Shown piece by piece: positions 46,878-58,678 of a stretch of DNA of 64,000 nucleotides. Origin of the DNA: Serinus canaria (taxonomy: Eukaryota; Chordata; Aves; Passeriformes; Fringillidae); the NCBI RefSeq assembly GCF_022539315.1, contig NC_066342.1, forward strand, positions 12,707,402 through 12,771,401, written 5' to 3'. The position numbers and the translations under genes are program-made. The notes beneath the pieces are model-generated. The model worked only from the letters and a program-made list of their open reading frames with translations, did not search any database and was not told where the DNA came from. Numbering within the stretch: the stretch's first letter is position 1; each line of letters opens with the position of its first letter.

Positions 46878-47100
46878 AACCGGTAAAGTTGCACTACTAA
46901 AAGCAAATAAGGCCAAAAAGCAGAAGTATAACTTTTGATTGAACCCCATATTTCCCTTAAGCTATCAGCTAACAAAAATTCTACAACCCTACTGAGTCTC
47001 ACACTTATAAAGTCCACAATTTTCTGTGGGTGAAGCACAAGACGTCCAGTGCAAGTTCGAATCTCCATGCAATTCATGTTCGTGTGTTCTCCTCTCTGCT
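46878..47100 (-). pseudogene. env: ERVK-3 first env, signal-peptide region
   Basis: Minus-strand reading gives a hydrophobic run (FCFLALFAFSSATLPV) directly upstream of the VWVTLVNVS start of the surface part at 46206. That fits a signal peptide split by the LTR. A 73-codon frame at 46856-47077 is an alternative reading. Confidence 0.55.
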
Positions 47101-47844
47101 TATGGAGCGGTCAGCATTTTCTTGCATTTGATAGGGTCTCATGCTCTTCATGGAAATTTACCCAGACTCCGTACTTGCAGAAACACATGCAAACTCACAC
47201 CCCTGCAGGGACTGGAGGGTTTTCTTAAAATCTTAGAAGTGAAAAATGGGCTCTAATACAAGAAACAGAATATTGATTAGTTCTGCTTTGCAAAATTTTA
47301 TAGAGATAGGTAAGATAATGACATAAGTTGTTACCACTAACACACTTTGATTATTAGCATGAGGAAAAACTAGAGCAAAACAATGCATGTAGTGAAGAAG
47401 AAACTGACAGCAATTATGAATTAATCAGACAGTACACCTAATCAGTAACACATGTGAAATTATATAATTAATAAGCATTACAACACTGAACCATTATCCC
47501 AGAGTCTGCAACAGCTGATAAACCTCAAATCAATGGAGAATTGGAAAGTCATGTCCAGAAAACGATTACCCAAACTCACTTTAAAAGTAGGTTCAGCTGT
47601 CATATTAACATGATCAACTTGTCAAGTTAAAGTGACTTAAATCTACTTTTGATGCAGAAAACACCTGAGTTTGCTGTTAAACATCCCATCCAAGTAGAAT
47701 TAGGGCCTGGCCACAGCCCAAACTCTAATTGGTAGATGTCTTTTAACACATTTTAAAACAAGGCTCTTCAGAATAAGTTATGAGTAAAGACGTTAATTGA
47801 ATCCCTCTGCAGTTTCCTTCAGGATAAAGATGCTTCAAACGCAG
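47101..47844. other. Unrecognised ERVK-3 interior
   Basis: AT-rich with no domain. It lies between the env start and an inserted ERVL LTR, so it should be old proviral interior or an unknown insertion. Confidence 0.35.
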
Positions 47845-48477
47845 TGTCCTGGTTTAGGGCAAATTTGGGAGAGAATCCCCAAAAGGGGAGCCTCTCCAGA
47901 AAGCAAACCCACACGACCCCTCCCTCCAACTGGTTCGGGAAGAATTCCTCAGAGAAAAGTGGAAAGAACCTGCTTATTTAACAGGCACAGCACCCCCCAG
48001 CACACAAAATGAACAATACCAGATGACACCACTCTTTCACCGCTCTGAAAAAAGATGACAAATTCAGAAAGTCTCTCCTGGGGTGGTTGCTCTGTTATCA
48101 GTCCCTCCGGCGCTGGGGCAGCTGCTGCAGCCACAAGATGCAAACTCTCTCTTGGTGTTTCCTAGGTCCCAGTCCAGAGCAGGTTCCAGTAGATCCAAAC
48201 AGGAAAGGAGAAACAGTCCAGGAAGGAATTTGGACTGTTTAGCTCAATTAACTAATGAGAAGAGGCAAAAAGCAAGAGCAAGCAGAAGCAGAGCAGCAGC
48301 AAGAGCAGAGCAAAAAGCAGGGCAAAAAGCAGAAAACAGCACTATGTACTGTATTGTCTGTATGTCCTGCCAGCTGTGGGGGAGTGGCTGATAAGAGGCC
48401 CAAAACAAACCTTTCACTCTGCAGAGCCAGTCTTGATGGCACAGAACATACAAGCATCCTAACATCACCCTAGGACA
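47845..48477 (-). mobile_element. Antisense solo ERVL-type LTR
   Basis: The 633-bp block starts TGTCCTGGTTT and ends CCTAGGACA. It is the same family as the ERVL-1 3' LTR (3160-3803). The flanks are CGCAG (47840-47844) and CACAG (48478-48482). This is a 5-bp TSD in which one copy has lost a CpG by a G to A change. Confidence 0.9.
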
Positions 48478-49521
48478 CACAGCAAACCTCTTCTTCAAAG
48501 ATCTGAAAGTGATCTCAAACAGGACTGTGAGCCTGGATCTAGACACTGAGAGTGGAGGAAAATGCAACTGCATGAGAGACTAATTACCCAGTACAAAATC
48601 CAGAGAAAAAAAATTAATGTTGCAGCTGGACTCTCGATGAAGTGCTTTTGTCATAACTGAGGAAAGCAACAAGACTAACAGTCTGGAGGAGGCTTTCAAT
48701 TAAGCTCAAATATCTTTTCTTAGAACTCTGAAAAATACTTAAAATTATGACATAACATTAGATCAAACCGTAGGGTTAGTGTACGGACCAGCCAGAGTTA
48801 ACCTGGTCTAAGAGATGCATTAACAGCTAGAGAACAACAACAAAGTAGGATCCTGAAACGACACGTCTTATAGGTGATCACACAAAGAGATGGCAAAGCC
48901 GGCTGGCTGATGGAAGCCGGCTGTAAATACTATAACAATACTGTGTAAATAAATCATATCACAAAAATCAGTGAATTCACATTATACAATCAATATATCA
49001 GCAACACGTTTGAAGTAGTTAAGACAACATTTTTAAAACATTCATGTAATAATAATAACAGTTACTATTTATTAAAATCACCTATAAAGACAAAAACAGC
49101 AGAGACTGTAATGAAGAATAGAACTTTCAATGAAATTGATGATATAACAAACTATCTTCTTCCACTCACAAACAGGTGTTTGTCAGCATCTCATCTCAGC
49201 TGTTTCAATCTGAGCTGCCTCATCTCTCTAGAAAAATAACTACATATCTTACAATTTAGACAAATAACTTTTAACAAAACTTATTATAAGTTATATTAAA
49301 CAACACTTAAACTTGGAATGAATGAATTCTGACAGCAAGGAATAATAAATTTAATTTTTACAGAATATCAAAGTGACAAGATGTAACTTAAGAGTACTTA
49401 GACTTAAATGTAGCGAAATTTAACTTTGCTTGATCTTATCAACACTCAACTTAGTGAAAGTCATTATCTATAAACACTAAAGTTCCCTAAGTGTTCTGTC
49501 TTTGGAGAAATTTCAGATGGT
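48478..49521. other. Unrecognised AT-rich ERVK-3 interior
   Basis: No pol motifs were found here. A short inverted repeat (agccggct...agccggct) is near 48898-48921. It may be an unknown LTR or proviral interior. Confidence 0.35.
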
Positions 49522-51246
49522 TGAGTCACTGGAAAATACTTTTCCGGGTAGAAGATTTCCATCTATGTCATATTTAGAACAGTACTGATTTGCATGATGT
49601 TTTCCTTTTTTGCACCTAAGACATTGATTAGGTTAGTTTATAATTTTTGTGGGCTTTGAGCGATATTTGCCAGTCTTCTTCATCTCTGAAGCATTTTTGA
49701 TGGCTTCTGTTTGCATTGCAGCAATGGCTTGTGTGAGGTGGTCTATGGATGAAATTAATGACTCAGATATCCCTTGTCCTTTTTTTGTATATGTGCCCTC
49801 TGGGTTTCCTGCTGTTTGGGTTTGCAGGATTGCTTTTTCTGAATGAGAACTTGATTTAAAATTCAAAAAGTCTCTGGTATCTGGAGGAAATAAATTGGTT
49901 TCCTTCTTTAGATATGGTTGAGCTGCATTCTATAGATTTGTTTCTTCTGTCAGTGCTCCTGTAGAGAACATTTTGTCGTCCCTTTTCCTTGCAATAATAG
50001 AAGCGGCCAGAAGTGGAACTGTAGTTGGAGGTCAGTAGTCTCAATGGTTATAAAATTGCGTCTGCTGCACTGCGCATGCTCGGCATTGGGGCCTGCCATC
50101 TTCTATGGCAACTTTCTGTAGGGGACCGCCATTTCGTTGTACAGCAACTCCCTGTAAGCTGCCGCCTATTTGTCCCTACGGAGCATGCCCAATAGTGATG
50201 TAAGAGATCTTGGCACAGCCTTTCAGGTTTTGGGACTGGGACACCCGGTTTTTCGCCCGAATTTCCAGTTAAAAGTTCAGGGAGGCTGCTACCTTTTCAG
50301 GACTCTTATTCCTGACGCTGTTACATTTGCGCATAAGGTCGAGGGAGTCAACCTCCCCCCTCAGGGCACGGCTCCCTCCCTCTCCTCCATTGTAATATTT
50401 CAAGCGGCCAAAGGTACTGTTAGCTCGGTAGTGAGGGTTAAAGATGGCACCTGCTGTTACTCAGGAGAAATTCCAGAGATTTGCTGTTTAACAAAAGCTT
50501 ATTAATTACAGGGCACATTGAAAACAAAGCAGCTGCAGCCTTATCTTTCTTTGTAGGAATATAAAAAAGCTGAATATGAACATAATCCCAGAGTTCAGAG
50601 AAGTTCTTCATTGCCCAGAGTAGTAAATCTTTGAATCAAGAATTTAATCTTATCAGTCTTTAGTTTTGTATAAATGCCCCTTTGCCCTGACACATCTCAA
50701 ACCGTGCCTGAACTAGCCGGGCTGCGCAGCCAACGTGGGCTGCCTCTTGCTCCCGCCGCACTCTCTCCTTCTCAAAGCTGCACAAGCTTTTGCATTTGTA
50801 AACCTGTGATTTGCATTCGAAAACCCGCTGCAGTGGCTGGGCGGCAGTGAGTCAGATGGCGGCAAAGTGGGTAGCAGGGGAAAGATTCGCCCCCCTATCG
50901 CTGTTGTTAACTCTTCAGGGGATACCACGGGACACCCCGTGCATAAACCCAGGGCTGGGGGAAGGAATGGCAGATCCACTTCCACCCCCTCCGGTTTCAA
51001 TGCAGACTGCGGACCCAGTGCGGCATATAGGACCATGTTTTTACGGTCTGAGACTGCCGGTTGTACCTGCAGCTTCAGCTCCATGGGTGCAGAAGGGGGT
51101 ATTACTGGGTCCTTCCCCCCCTGCCCCCCTGAAAAACTCTGGGGCATATGCTGGAAAACCCATCACGAGATTGTCTGGCGCTAGGGCTGCTACCTCTCCG
51201 GCTGCAGCTGTCCTCTCAGCTTTTAATTGTTTTAAAACTGTTATTA

Positions 51247-51873
51247 TCAAAAATGCCAATCACTTGTTTTAAAATTTTAAAAGTTTCATAGTAATAAAAT
51301 GGTTATAAAAATAGCAATAAAAATAAGAGCAATAAGAATTTGGACAATCAGAGTTAGGACAATAGAGGACAATAAAAAGCAAAGAAATATAGAAGTCTGG
51401 ATGCTTTCCTAGGACAGTTAAGCCCCAAAAGCACACCCGCTAACAAAGGATTAACCCTTAAAGGCAATAGCTTGTTGCATATTCATATGTCTCATACATG
51501 ATGCATAAATTCTTTTCAAACAAAGGGCATTCTGTGGTTATTGTCAACTTCTCCTCCTTAATCCTGTTGGCTCCTCAAAGGCGGGAAGGAGATGGGAAAA
51601 GTTGGTCTCTTCCGATAAGGAGGCAATAATTCTTCTCTTGGAGATTTAGGTGTCTTGTTGCTGTTATCTCTGTGTGAAGAATTTCTTGATTATCTCATCC
51701 CTTTCTTGAGCTAGTTAAAAAATTATCTTACATCGCATAGTTTCTATTTTAACAACATGTTATAACCTAAAACTATATTTACCACACTACTTAAAAAATA
51801 CAGTACTACTAATTAATACAACATAACACATACAGTATCTGCGAAGAGCCAATCATGTAATATGTACTTTTCA
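51247..51873 (-). mobile_element. Antisense ERV1-type LTR inside ERVK-3 gag
   Basis: The 627-bp block belongs to the family of 41896-42528. Its U3 end is GTACTTTTCA. Gag coding continues on both sides. No exact TSD was found. Confidence 0.8.
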
Positions 51874-52007
51874 CAGTTATCAATAATTTCCATGTTGTAC
51901 TCAATCCCTTAGTGTCTTTAAACCCATTGCTGATTGCATCCCAAAGGCTCATCCCGAGCTTTTCCCACTCAGAGGTATCAAATATGATTTTAGGGTGAGT
52001 AAAAAAC

Positions 52008-52561
52008 TGTGAGAAACAACTGCTCACTTTGAAAATTTAGAAAGGTTCATTAAACCTTGACAAAAATACAACAAAAGGACTACCTAAGGAAAAATTTGCA
52101 GCGCTGGGAACTGCCCTCGCGGATACCACATGGCTAGTTCATCTTCAAGATGGATGCTCAGTCTTTTATACCCCTGGGGGTTGCATCAGCCAACACTGGC
52201 CCCTCCCCAAATCTGTCAGTCAGCTCTTCTTTGTGGTTTATTGGTGGAGACTGCTTTCTTGCAACTTGATTGGAGGTCAGGTGCTGCCATGCCGCACCCC
52301 CTAAGCAACAAGCTTTTCCATTCCCAACTGCCCCAGGTAAGGGGCACATGTGCACACCTTCTTTTTACCTGTCCTAGACAATCCAGGCTGTCTAATGGCA
52401 ACAATACAAGGCGGGGGGGGGGGAGAAGGGAACTATGGGGAGAACAGAGGACATCTAAACTACAATAACATTACTATACATCACTAAAGCTTTTCTTAAT
52501 ATTCACACAATAGTCATCCCTTAATTGTGGGAGCCAATCATCTCGTTATCTACCCATAACA
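52008..52561 (-). mobile_element. Antisense ERVL-type LTR inside ERVK-3 gag
   Basis: The 554-bp block starts TGTGAGAAAC and ends CCATAACA. Same family as 20336-20780 and 35076-35522. The flanks are AAAAC and (A)AAACC, compatible with a 5-bp TSD after a shift of one base. Matrix coding resumes on the far side. A G-run lies near 52412. Confidence 0.85.
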
Positions 52562-52956
52562 AAACCCTTTCTCCTGACCCCACTTTAGCAATTTTTTCAA
52601 AACTTGAGATTCATATTTTACCTCTCTTCTAGACAGAATATGCTGGAGGACTTTTAGAGCAGCCTGCTCTTCCTTTGATAGCACCTTCCCCATCCTCCAG
52701 TCCCTAGTTGCTCACCTGTCCCAGTGTAACAGCTGCAGCTTAAACAAATTCTTCCCAGAGCCGTTTTCCTTGTGCATTCTCCTCGCTTCATTGGAGTCAT
52801 CCTCCAAATTCCCCCTCCCCCGTGGTCTAGCCGCTGCAGTCTCCATCTAGGGCCCCCACCTTTTCACTCAATAGTATTGCCTTCAGAGTCCAAAGGGTCT
52901 AAGAACTCCCCTTTTAGAGTCTAAAAGTTTCAATCTACTTCATTAACACATTTGCA

Positions 52957-52975
52957 ATCACATCGTGGGTCACCA
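52957..52975 (-). promoter_or_regulatory. Primer binding site, tRNA-Trp type (ERVK-3)
   Basis: On the minus strand, TGGTGACCCACGATGTGAT resembles the tryptophan site of avian alpharetroviruses, with one extra base and one C to T change. It lies 3 bp from the 5' LTR. Confidence 0.75.
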
Positions 52976-52978
52976 ATA

Positions 52979-53747
52979 TATTGCGGGTAAACCAGGACTC
53001 CTGAACAACTGACCAATATGATCAAGCAGAAGCTGTTTATTGTTTACATTACACACACTTTTATAGATTCTCCAAACTACTAAGATCACACTTCTTGATT
53101 GGTGCCTTTGTCTTGTTCCCTTGTTCTCTGCCTCCATTTCTCAGCGTCCATGAGTGGTTACCGGGCAGGTGTTCTACAGTTCTCTGTTGTGGTAATCACA
53201 TATCCTCTGAACAGAGAGAGACATAATTCTCTCCCAGGATTTTCCTGGGAAGCTGTGAGAAGCTGTGAGAAAGCTCAGAGAAAACAATTCTTATCTCCAT
53301 TTGCTGCACCTGTTGTTTCGCACATGTGGAATGTGTTATGGAGATTGTTTACCAAAGGGTGGTTTCCTAATTGGACACTGGTGATGGTGTTTGGATTCAT
53401 CGACCAATTGGATCCATGTGTATTGCGCTGTCTGGCAAGGGCGATGGGTTTTTCATAGTAGTAGTATAGTGTAGTGTAGTAGTAATAAAGCAATTGATCA
53501 ACCTTCTGCAGTCATGGAGTCAATGCTCATTATTCCTGCATTGGGGAGGCTGCTACTATACTCTGTTATCTAGTTCTTCTGATGCTGGTATGCGGTTTCT
53601 CAGTTTCTTCGTTCTTATTTTAGCACAGTTTATGTCTTAGTAACCTTGATGAATTCCACAGTGCCCTGAGAAAATTCTGATAAGAACAGTTACAAGCAGT
53701 ATGGCTGGTGCACACTGAGGCCTAAGTTGTTCAGTGACATTGCTGCA
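52979..53747 (-). mobile_element. 5' LTR of ERVK-3
   Basis: Forward start TGCAGCAATG, end CCGCAATA. It is split by the LTR at 53188-53560. Next to it lie the TSD TACTGA outside and the primer site inside. Confidence 0.9.
53188..53560 (+). mobile_element. Solo ERVK-type LTR inside ERVK-3 5' LTR
   Basis: The 373-bp block starts TGTGGTAATC and ends GCTACTATA. A perfect 6-bp TSD, CTCTGT, lies at 53182-53187 and 53561-53566. The 3' LTR of ERVK-3 lacks this insertion at the matching place. Confidence 0.93.
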
Positions 53748-53753
53748 TACTGA

Positions 53754-55259
53754 CATGGCTGAACAGGCTCCAGAAGGATTATTGTGCTAATTTAAAAATA
53801 TTTATGGTGGAATAATTTTCCTACTTGATTCTAAGAGTCTGCAAGAGATAAATTTTTAGGGGTGACTTACATTTTCCCCCCACCCCTTCAAATTAAAATC
53901 TCTGGCCAAATTATCAATAACCAGGTTTTCAGTTTTTAATCACAGGCATTTTTAGGAATATGTTCTCCAGCAATATTTATATTCCCCTTATTTCATTAAT
54001 TTAAACACAAGCATATTTTTTCATCTCCCACCCAAGGGTGGATCAAGACTTTAGATGGGTCATTGGGCAGGAGCCCCAAAACCCTGAATTAGATAAGACT
54101 TTAAGCAAACTCTGATATGATTCAAATCTCACAGAATGTAACTCTTCAGGCAGACTGCAAAAGGCTCTTCACAAAGATTCTTCCAGGATTCAAGATACTT
54201 TTTTGATGACCATTAATGGAGAATGCTATGCTGGCAGACCCAGAGAAATTTAGCAGCAGCTACACTATAAGGTGTATCATTCCCATTGATGTTGATGAGA
54301 AAAGAAGCCAGCTGATCATCTCCCTGTCAACTGTGACTAGTTGAAAACACAGAGGTCTTACATGGACATTGAAAGGAGCACAAATGTAATAGCTGGTTGG
54401 ATCTGGAACAGCATCTTATCTTCCAACTTTTAAGTACTTGTATAACTCCTCCCTTTCTCCTCTTGGTACCCAGCATAGTTCAGTGCCAGTTCCCAACCTC
54501 CTGGTTTAGAAATTAAGAGATTTTATATTTTCTATTTTTTTCCCAAATGACTTCCTGCATATGAGGAGGTTTTTTCCTTTTAATTTCTTTTAGTTTTGTT
54601 TTCTGGTAGCCTCCAAAGAAAGTAACATTGGTTTGAAAATTGTGGCCTGGAACAGTTCATCACTACTTCTGGCTTCTGAACAGAATCTTCTGGACTATCC
54701 CTCAAGCGAAGCTTCAAGTCTTTCTGTATCTATTGGGTTGCCCCACTCTACCCATAATGAGGTATCGGGGTGCAATAGCCACGGCAACCAGCAATCTCCC
54801 TCTGAGCCAGTGAACTCTCAAGTTTGCTATATTTGGAGGACCACTGCTGAACGATGACAACAGATCCTGGGCTGATACCCCCCCCCCCCATTCCTCGTGG
54901 CTCAACCCTTTGCCCATTGAGAAGAATGAAAAGGCCTCTGACTTAAGTACTTACTTCATTGAATTTGAGGAGAATTTTTCACAGGTACCTTGTATACACT
55001 TGTTTATGTCTGTGTGCAAGCAAGTGTGAATATGCTATAGCAAATGGACTATGAATGCTGCTCTCCTAGATTCTTAAGTACTTTACATTTATAAGTAATC
55101 TTAGTAAACCCCATAGGAATCCTTTGTTAAATTGTTTAACTTAAGCTATTGATTAAGTGCCTGGTCATAGAAAGAGATCAGGATGTTCAGGCAGGATCTG
55201 CATTTCCTAAACCCATGGAATGGGCATGATCCCCTGGCTGTCCTATATGTACTGTGTTG
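53754..55259. other. Apparently single-copy spacer
   Basis: AT-rich, without recognisable ERV, LINE or gene content. A C-run is near 54878-54890. Short frames (54633-54857) have no domain. This may be unique flanking DNA, useful as a map anchor. Confidence 0.4.
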
Positions 55260-55645
55260 TGTGGTATTGTCCACAAGGGTCCCAGGATGAGGGAAGAGAC
55301 GAAAAAGTTGACTCCATGTATCAGAAGCTTGATTTATTATTTTATGATAGATAATATATTAAAACTATACTAAAAGAATAGAGGAAAGGATTTCATCAGA
55401 AGGCTAAGCTAAGAATAGAAAAGGAATGAATAACAAAGGCTTGTCTCTGACCGAGACAGTCTGGGGAGGTGATCTGTGATTGGCCCTTAATTGGAAACAA
55501 CCAGATGAGGCCAATCACAGATTCCCCCTGTTGCATTCCACAGCAGCAGATAAGAATTGTTTACAGTTTGTTCCTGAGGCCTCTCAGCTTCTCAGGAGGA
55601 GAAAAATCCTAAGGAAAGGATTTTTCATAGAACATGTCGGTGACA
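55260..55645 (-). mobile_element. Antisense ERVK-type LTR
   Basis: The 386-bp block ends GTCGGTGACA and contains the reverse of the family seen at 5341 and 62676 ('tgactccatgtatcagaag', reverse polyadenylation region near 55332). The left end is taken at TGTGGTATTG. The flanks GTGTTG and GTGTGA match at only four of six bases. Confidence 0.8.
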
Positions 55646-55649
55646 GTGT

Positions 55650-56159
55650 TGTAGCAGGCACAAGGCCTGCAAGGCCTCCCTGGCATTCAGCAGCCTAAGG
55701 AAATGCCTAGTCATGATGACTGGACCTTAGAAGCCCCTTTTTCTGCCTTTGGACCTTTGATTATCTTTCTGTAAGACTATAGGTCACTTTCCTTTTGACC
55801 CTTACTATTGGACAATTTCTAAAACTCCTGTACCTTATATAAAGAGCTACTTTTGCCTAGTTTGGTAGAAGAGCTGTCCCTGAGACCTTCACAGAAGATT
55901 CAATAAAGACATCCCTGTGGAACCTCACACAGCACTTCTCTCTCTCCCTGCATCTGCCAAGGCACTTAGCAAGCTAAAGAGCTGAAATCACAAAATGAGC
56001 TGATAATCACGAAAGAGCTGATATCACCTAAGCTTGCTAAGGTAGCCTGTGGCTGGGAACTGCCTGGGAGCCCAGGCAAGTTGTGCTGAACAAGGCTGTG
56101 CTATCCGGAGCAGCGACGGCCAGCTGAGGATACCCTGAAACCTGGCCGAGGCCGCATTA
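55650..56159 (+). mobile_element. Solo LTR of the ERVK-1 LTR clade
   Basis: The 510-bp block starts TGTAGCAGGC and ends CCGCATTA. The flanks are CAGTGT (55644-55649) and CTGTGT (56160-56165), a 6-bp TSD with one change. AATAAA is near 55902. The inverted repeat AGCAAGCT/AGCTTGCT (55968-55975, 56031-56038) encloses three GAGCTGA repeats. Confidence 0.88.
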
Positions 56160-56165
56160 CTGTGT

Positions 56166-57025
56166 GATTGCACTCAAGATGATTTGCTACATGGCCTTCC
56201 CGGGCACTGAGGTCAGGCTGACAGGCCTGTAGTTCCCCAGATCCTCCTTCTGGCCCTTCTTGTGGATGGGCATCACATTGGCCAACCTCCTATCATTTGG
56301 GACCTCCCCAATTAGCCAGGATTCGTGATAAGCGATGGACAGTGGCTTGGCTAGTTCTTCCACCAGCTCCCTCAGTACCCTTGGATGAATCCCAACTGAC
56401 TCCATAGACTTGTGAATGTCTAAGTGGCTCAGCAGGTCACTATTTCCTCCTGGGTTGCAGGGGGTCTATTCTGCTCCCTATCCCTGTCTACCAGCTCAGA
56501 GGACCAGTTGCCCTGAGGATAACTGGTTTACTGTTAATGACTGAGGCAAAAAAGGCATTCAGTACTTCAGCCTTTGCCTCATCTTTGGTGACAATGCCCC
56601 CCCCCTTCCAAACAGGGACAGAGATTTTTTTTTTTTGCCTTCCTTCTCTTTGTTGTCAATGCATTTATAAAAACACTTTTTATTATCTTATATAGCAGTG
56701 GCCAGATGAGTTCTAGTTTAGCTTTTGTCTTTCTAATTTTCTCTCTACATGACCTACTGACATTCACGTACTCTTTCTGAAATGCCTTCCCGTTCTTCCA
56801 AAGGTCATAAACTCTTTTTTTCCCCCTGATTTCCTGAGAGAGCTCCATGTTTATCTAGGCTGGTCTTCTTCCCTGCTGGCTCTTCTTTCAGCTCACAGGG
56901 ATGGCCTGCTCCTGTGCCTTTAAGATTTCATTCTTAAAGTATGTCCAGCCTTCCTGGATGCCTTTGTTATTAAGGACTGTTTCCCAGGGGACTTTCTAAA
57001 ACAGTGTCCTGAACAGGACACAACA
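56166..57025 (-). mobile_element. Antisense CR1 ORF2 fragment
   Basis: Minus-strand frame 56187-56405 reads SVGIHPRVLRELVEELAKPLS and NYRPVSLTSVPGKAM, CR1 RT fingers. Frame 56579-56848 gives the Lys-rich linker before RT. Frameshifts lie between them. Confidence 0.88.
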
Positions 57026-58551
57026 ATAACCTCTGCACCTGTTGTTTACACACTTCACTCACCTTGCATAAGACCTTTGGTCCAGTGGTGATTTTTGGTC
57101 TGGAGTCATCTTGTTCCTTACTTCATTCTTTCTTTGTAGCTGTTTTTATCTGGATGAATTGCAACTTCTGCAATTCTCATTTCCCTCTAGTGAAATGAAT
57201 ATTAGTTGAATGACAAGAGGGAAAAGTTCAGAAAAATGAGAGCCTCCCCTAGTTAGTGGCTTTAATATCTTAAGGAACGAGAAGTGTCAAGAAAGGGCCA
57301 TCATGGCAGTCAAAAATACACTGATAGCCAGAACCAGGAAAAAAAGGATCTCTGGCTTAAAAATGCTAATAAGCACCAATGTCTTTTTCTCTTGCAATAT
57401 CTTGCAAAGTGCATCTCCGAGATGGTACTTTTGTGCAGTATTTGGAACACAGATCCAATAACTCTTCTTATTTTTAAGACAAGTTAAATATTTGTTTCTT
57501 TGAAGTTCCTCTTTTCCTTTCCATTGCATGATACTAGCCTAGTTACATAAATGGACATGCTGTAGGACCATCTGCCCTCAGTGCAAGTATATAGATCAAA
57601 AGCTTGCATCTGGACATGTCATTCACAGTGATCTTGACTTCTGATGTAGGGGATGCTCAGTGTTCTTACAAAGTATTGTGCTTCATCTAGAGGAAAGCTT
57701 CTGCTGAAAAGACGTTATTCCAACTTTGTAGCAGATCATCAAAACACTATTTTGCACATTAACTGCTAATTCTCCTTGCAGCATGCATAGAGAAGCAGAA
57801 AACTCAGAAAGAATAATTAGGGATCCATGGAAACTTAATGATACACTCAATCAGGATTGCACTTAGTGAACAAGTTAATTCATGGTCATTCAGAGACACT
57901 ATTCAGTGTGAATAAAAAGCTTACACTTGCAAAATAGTTTTCAAATGCACTCTGACATATATTGCTAATTCCCTTCTTTATTATCTCAGCTCATTAAAAC
58001 AGAAAAACAGCCCTTGAGCAATATCAGTTACACAAAGCCATTGGTGATCATTCTGGCATTATGAGAAGGGCATGAAGCTCCCTCAGAATGTCCCACTACC
58101 AAGACTTCCTGTGTTAGAAAAGGGGAGAAACCAAAGCACCATCTAAGATGCTACCCCCTTTTCTACCAAGAAATGTTATGGACTCTAATGTCAGTACCTT
58201 CCTGCAAGATGCTGTGCAGAATCAGGATGATTAGTTGCCCTGAGCTGAAGTCCTAGCAGGTTTTTCATTTTTTACTGCTTTGATAAATCATGTGTTAGAA
58301 CAGCTTTTTACATAACCTCTGGGGGGAAAAAAAGGAAGAAGAACAACATTCCACCATAAAATAGATTTATCACAAAATCCTGTCCTACCACCTAACTCCA
58401 GACCAGAACATATATTTCTCTAATTATTAAGTAACTGATGCACAAAAACAGCTTCAAGATTTTTAATGTCTCCCTTTCTCTTTTGCCTTTCAAGAGTACA
58501 GATGACAATGCAGGGGGAAGTGTTCAAGACACAGATAACTTCTTGAGCAAT
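57026..58551. other. Apparently single-copy spacer
   Basis: No mobile-element, RNA or protein-domain signal was recognised. Frames of up to 80 codons look random. Possibly unique host sequence. Confidence 0.4.
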
Positions 58552-58678
58552 TCTTAGTTTGGAAAGAGAGGTGTCTGCTAAGGAAGGTAGGAGCCTCCCC
58601 TGAAATGGAAAAATAAAAACCCCCTCCCTCCGAATTGTTATAATTTTGAAATTAATGGGGGCTCTCAGGCAAAGATAT
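58552..58678 (-). mobile_element. Antisense ERVL-type LTR 3' fragment
   Basis: Reverse complement of the end of 61612-62606 ('tcggagggagggggttt', 'ccttccttagcagacacc'). It is truncated by the next LTR. Confidence 0.75.

Larger units (their letters stand above)
49522..52693 (-). pseudogene. gag: ERVK-3 gag
   Basis: The minus-strand start at 52693 reads MGKVLSKEEQAAL, with an MGxxxS myristoylation pattern. Matrix continues after an LTR as DTSEWEKLGMSLWDAI (51874-52007). After another LTR comes a proline-rich region (open at 50713-51147). Nucleocapsid remains at 49579-49623 (C-x2-C-x5-H-x4-C), followed by a SKYDIDGNLLPGK-type tail typical of ERVK. Capsid was not recognised: 50045-50700 is CpG-richer sequence without a clear domain. 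Stops and frameshifts are frequent. Confidence 0.82.
43367..53753 (-). mobile_element. ERVK-3: complete minus-strand provirus, rearranged
   Basis: A perfect 6-bp TSD, TACTGA, lies at 43367-43372 and 53748-53753, at the outer ends of two LTRs that share near-identical blocks (43380-43540 with 52986-53146). Reading on the minus strand: 5' LTR, tryptophan-type primer site, gag, a poorly recognised middle, an env N-terminus, a piece of pol (connection and RNase H), a second env, polypurine tract, 3' LTR. Most of protease, RT and integrase is missing. Six later LTRs sit inside it (43542, 46213, 47845, 51247, 52008 and 53188). Confidence 0.92.

Noticed and set aside
57284..57529. Short opposed frames in the single-copy spacer as a host exon
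   Set aside because: No splice context or domain, and both strands are open to the same extent.
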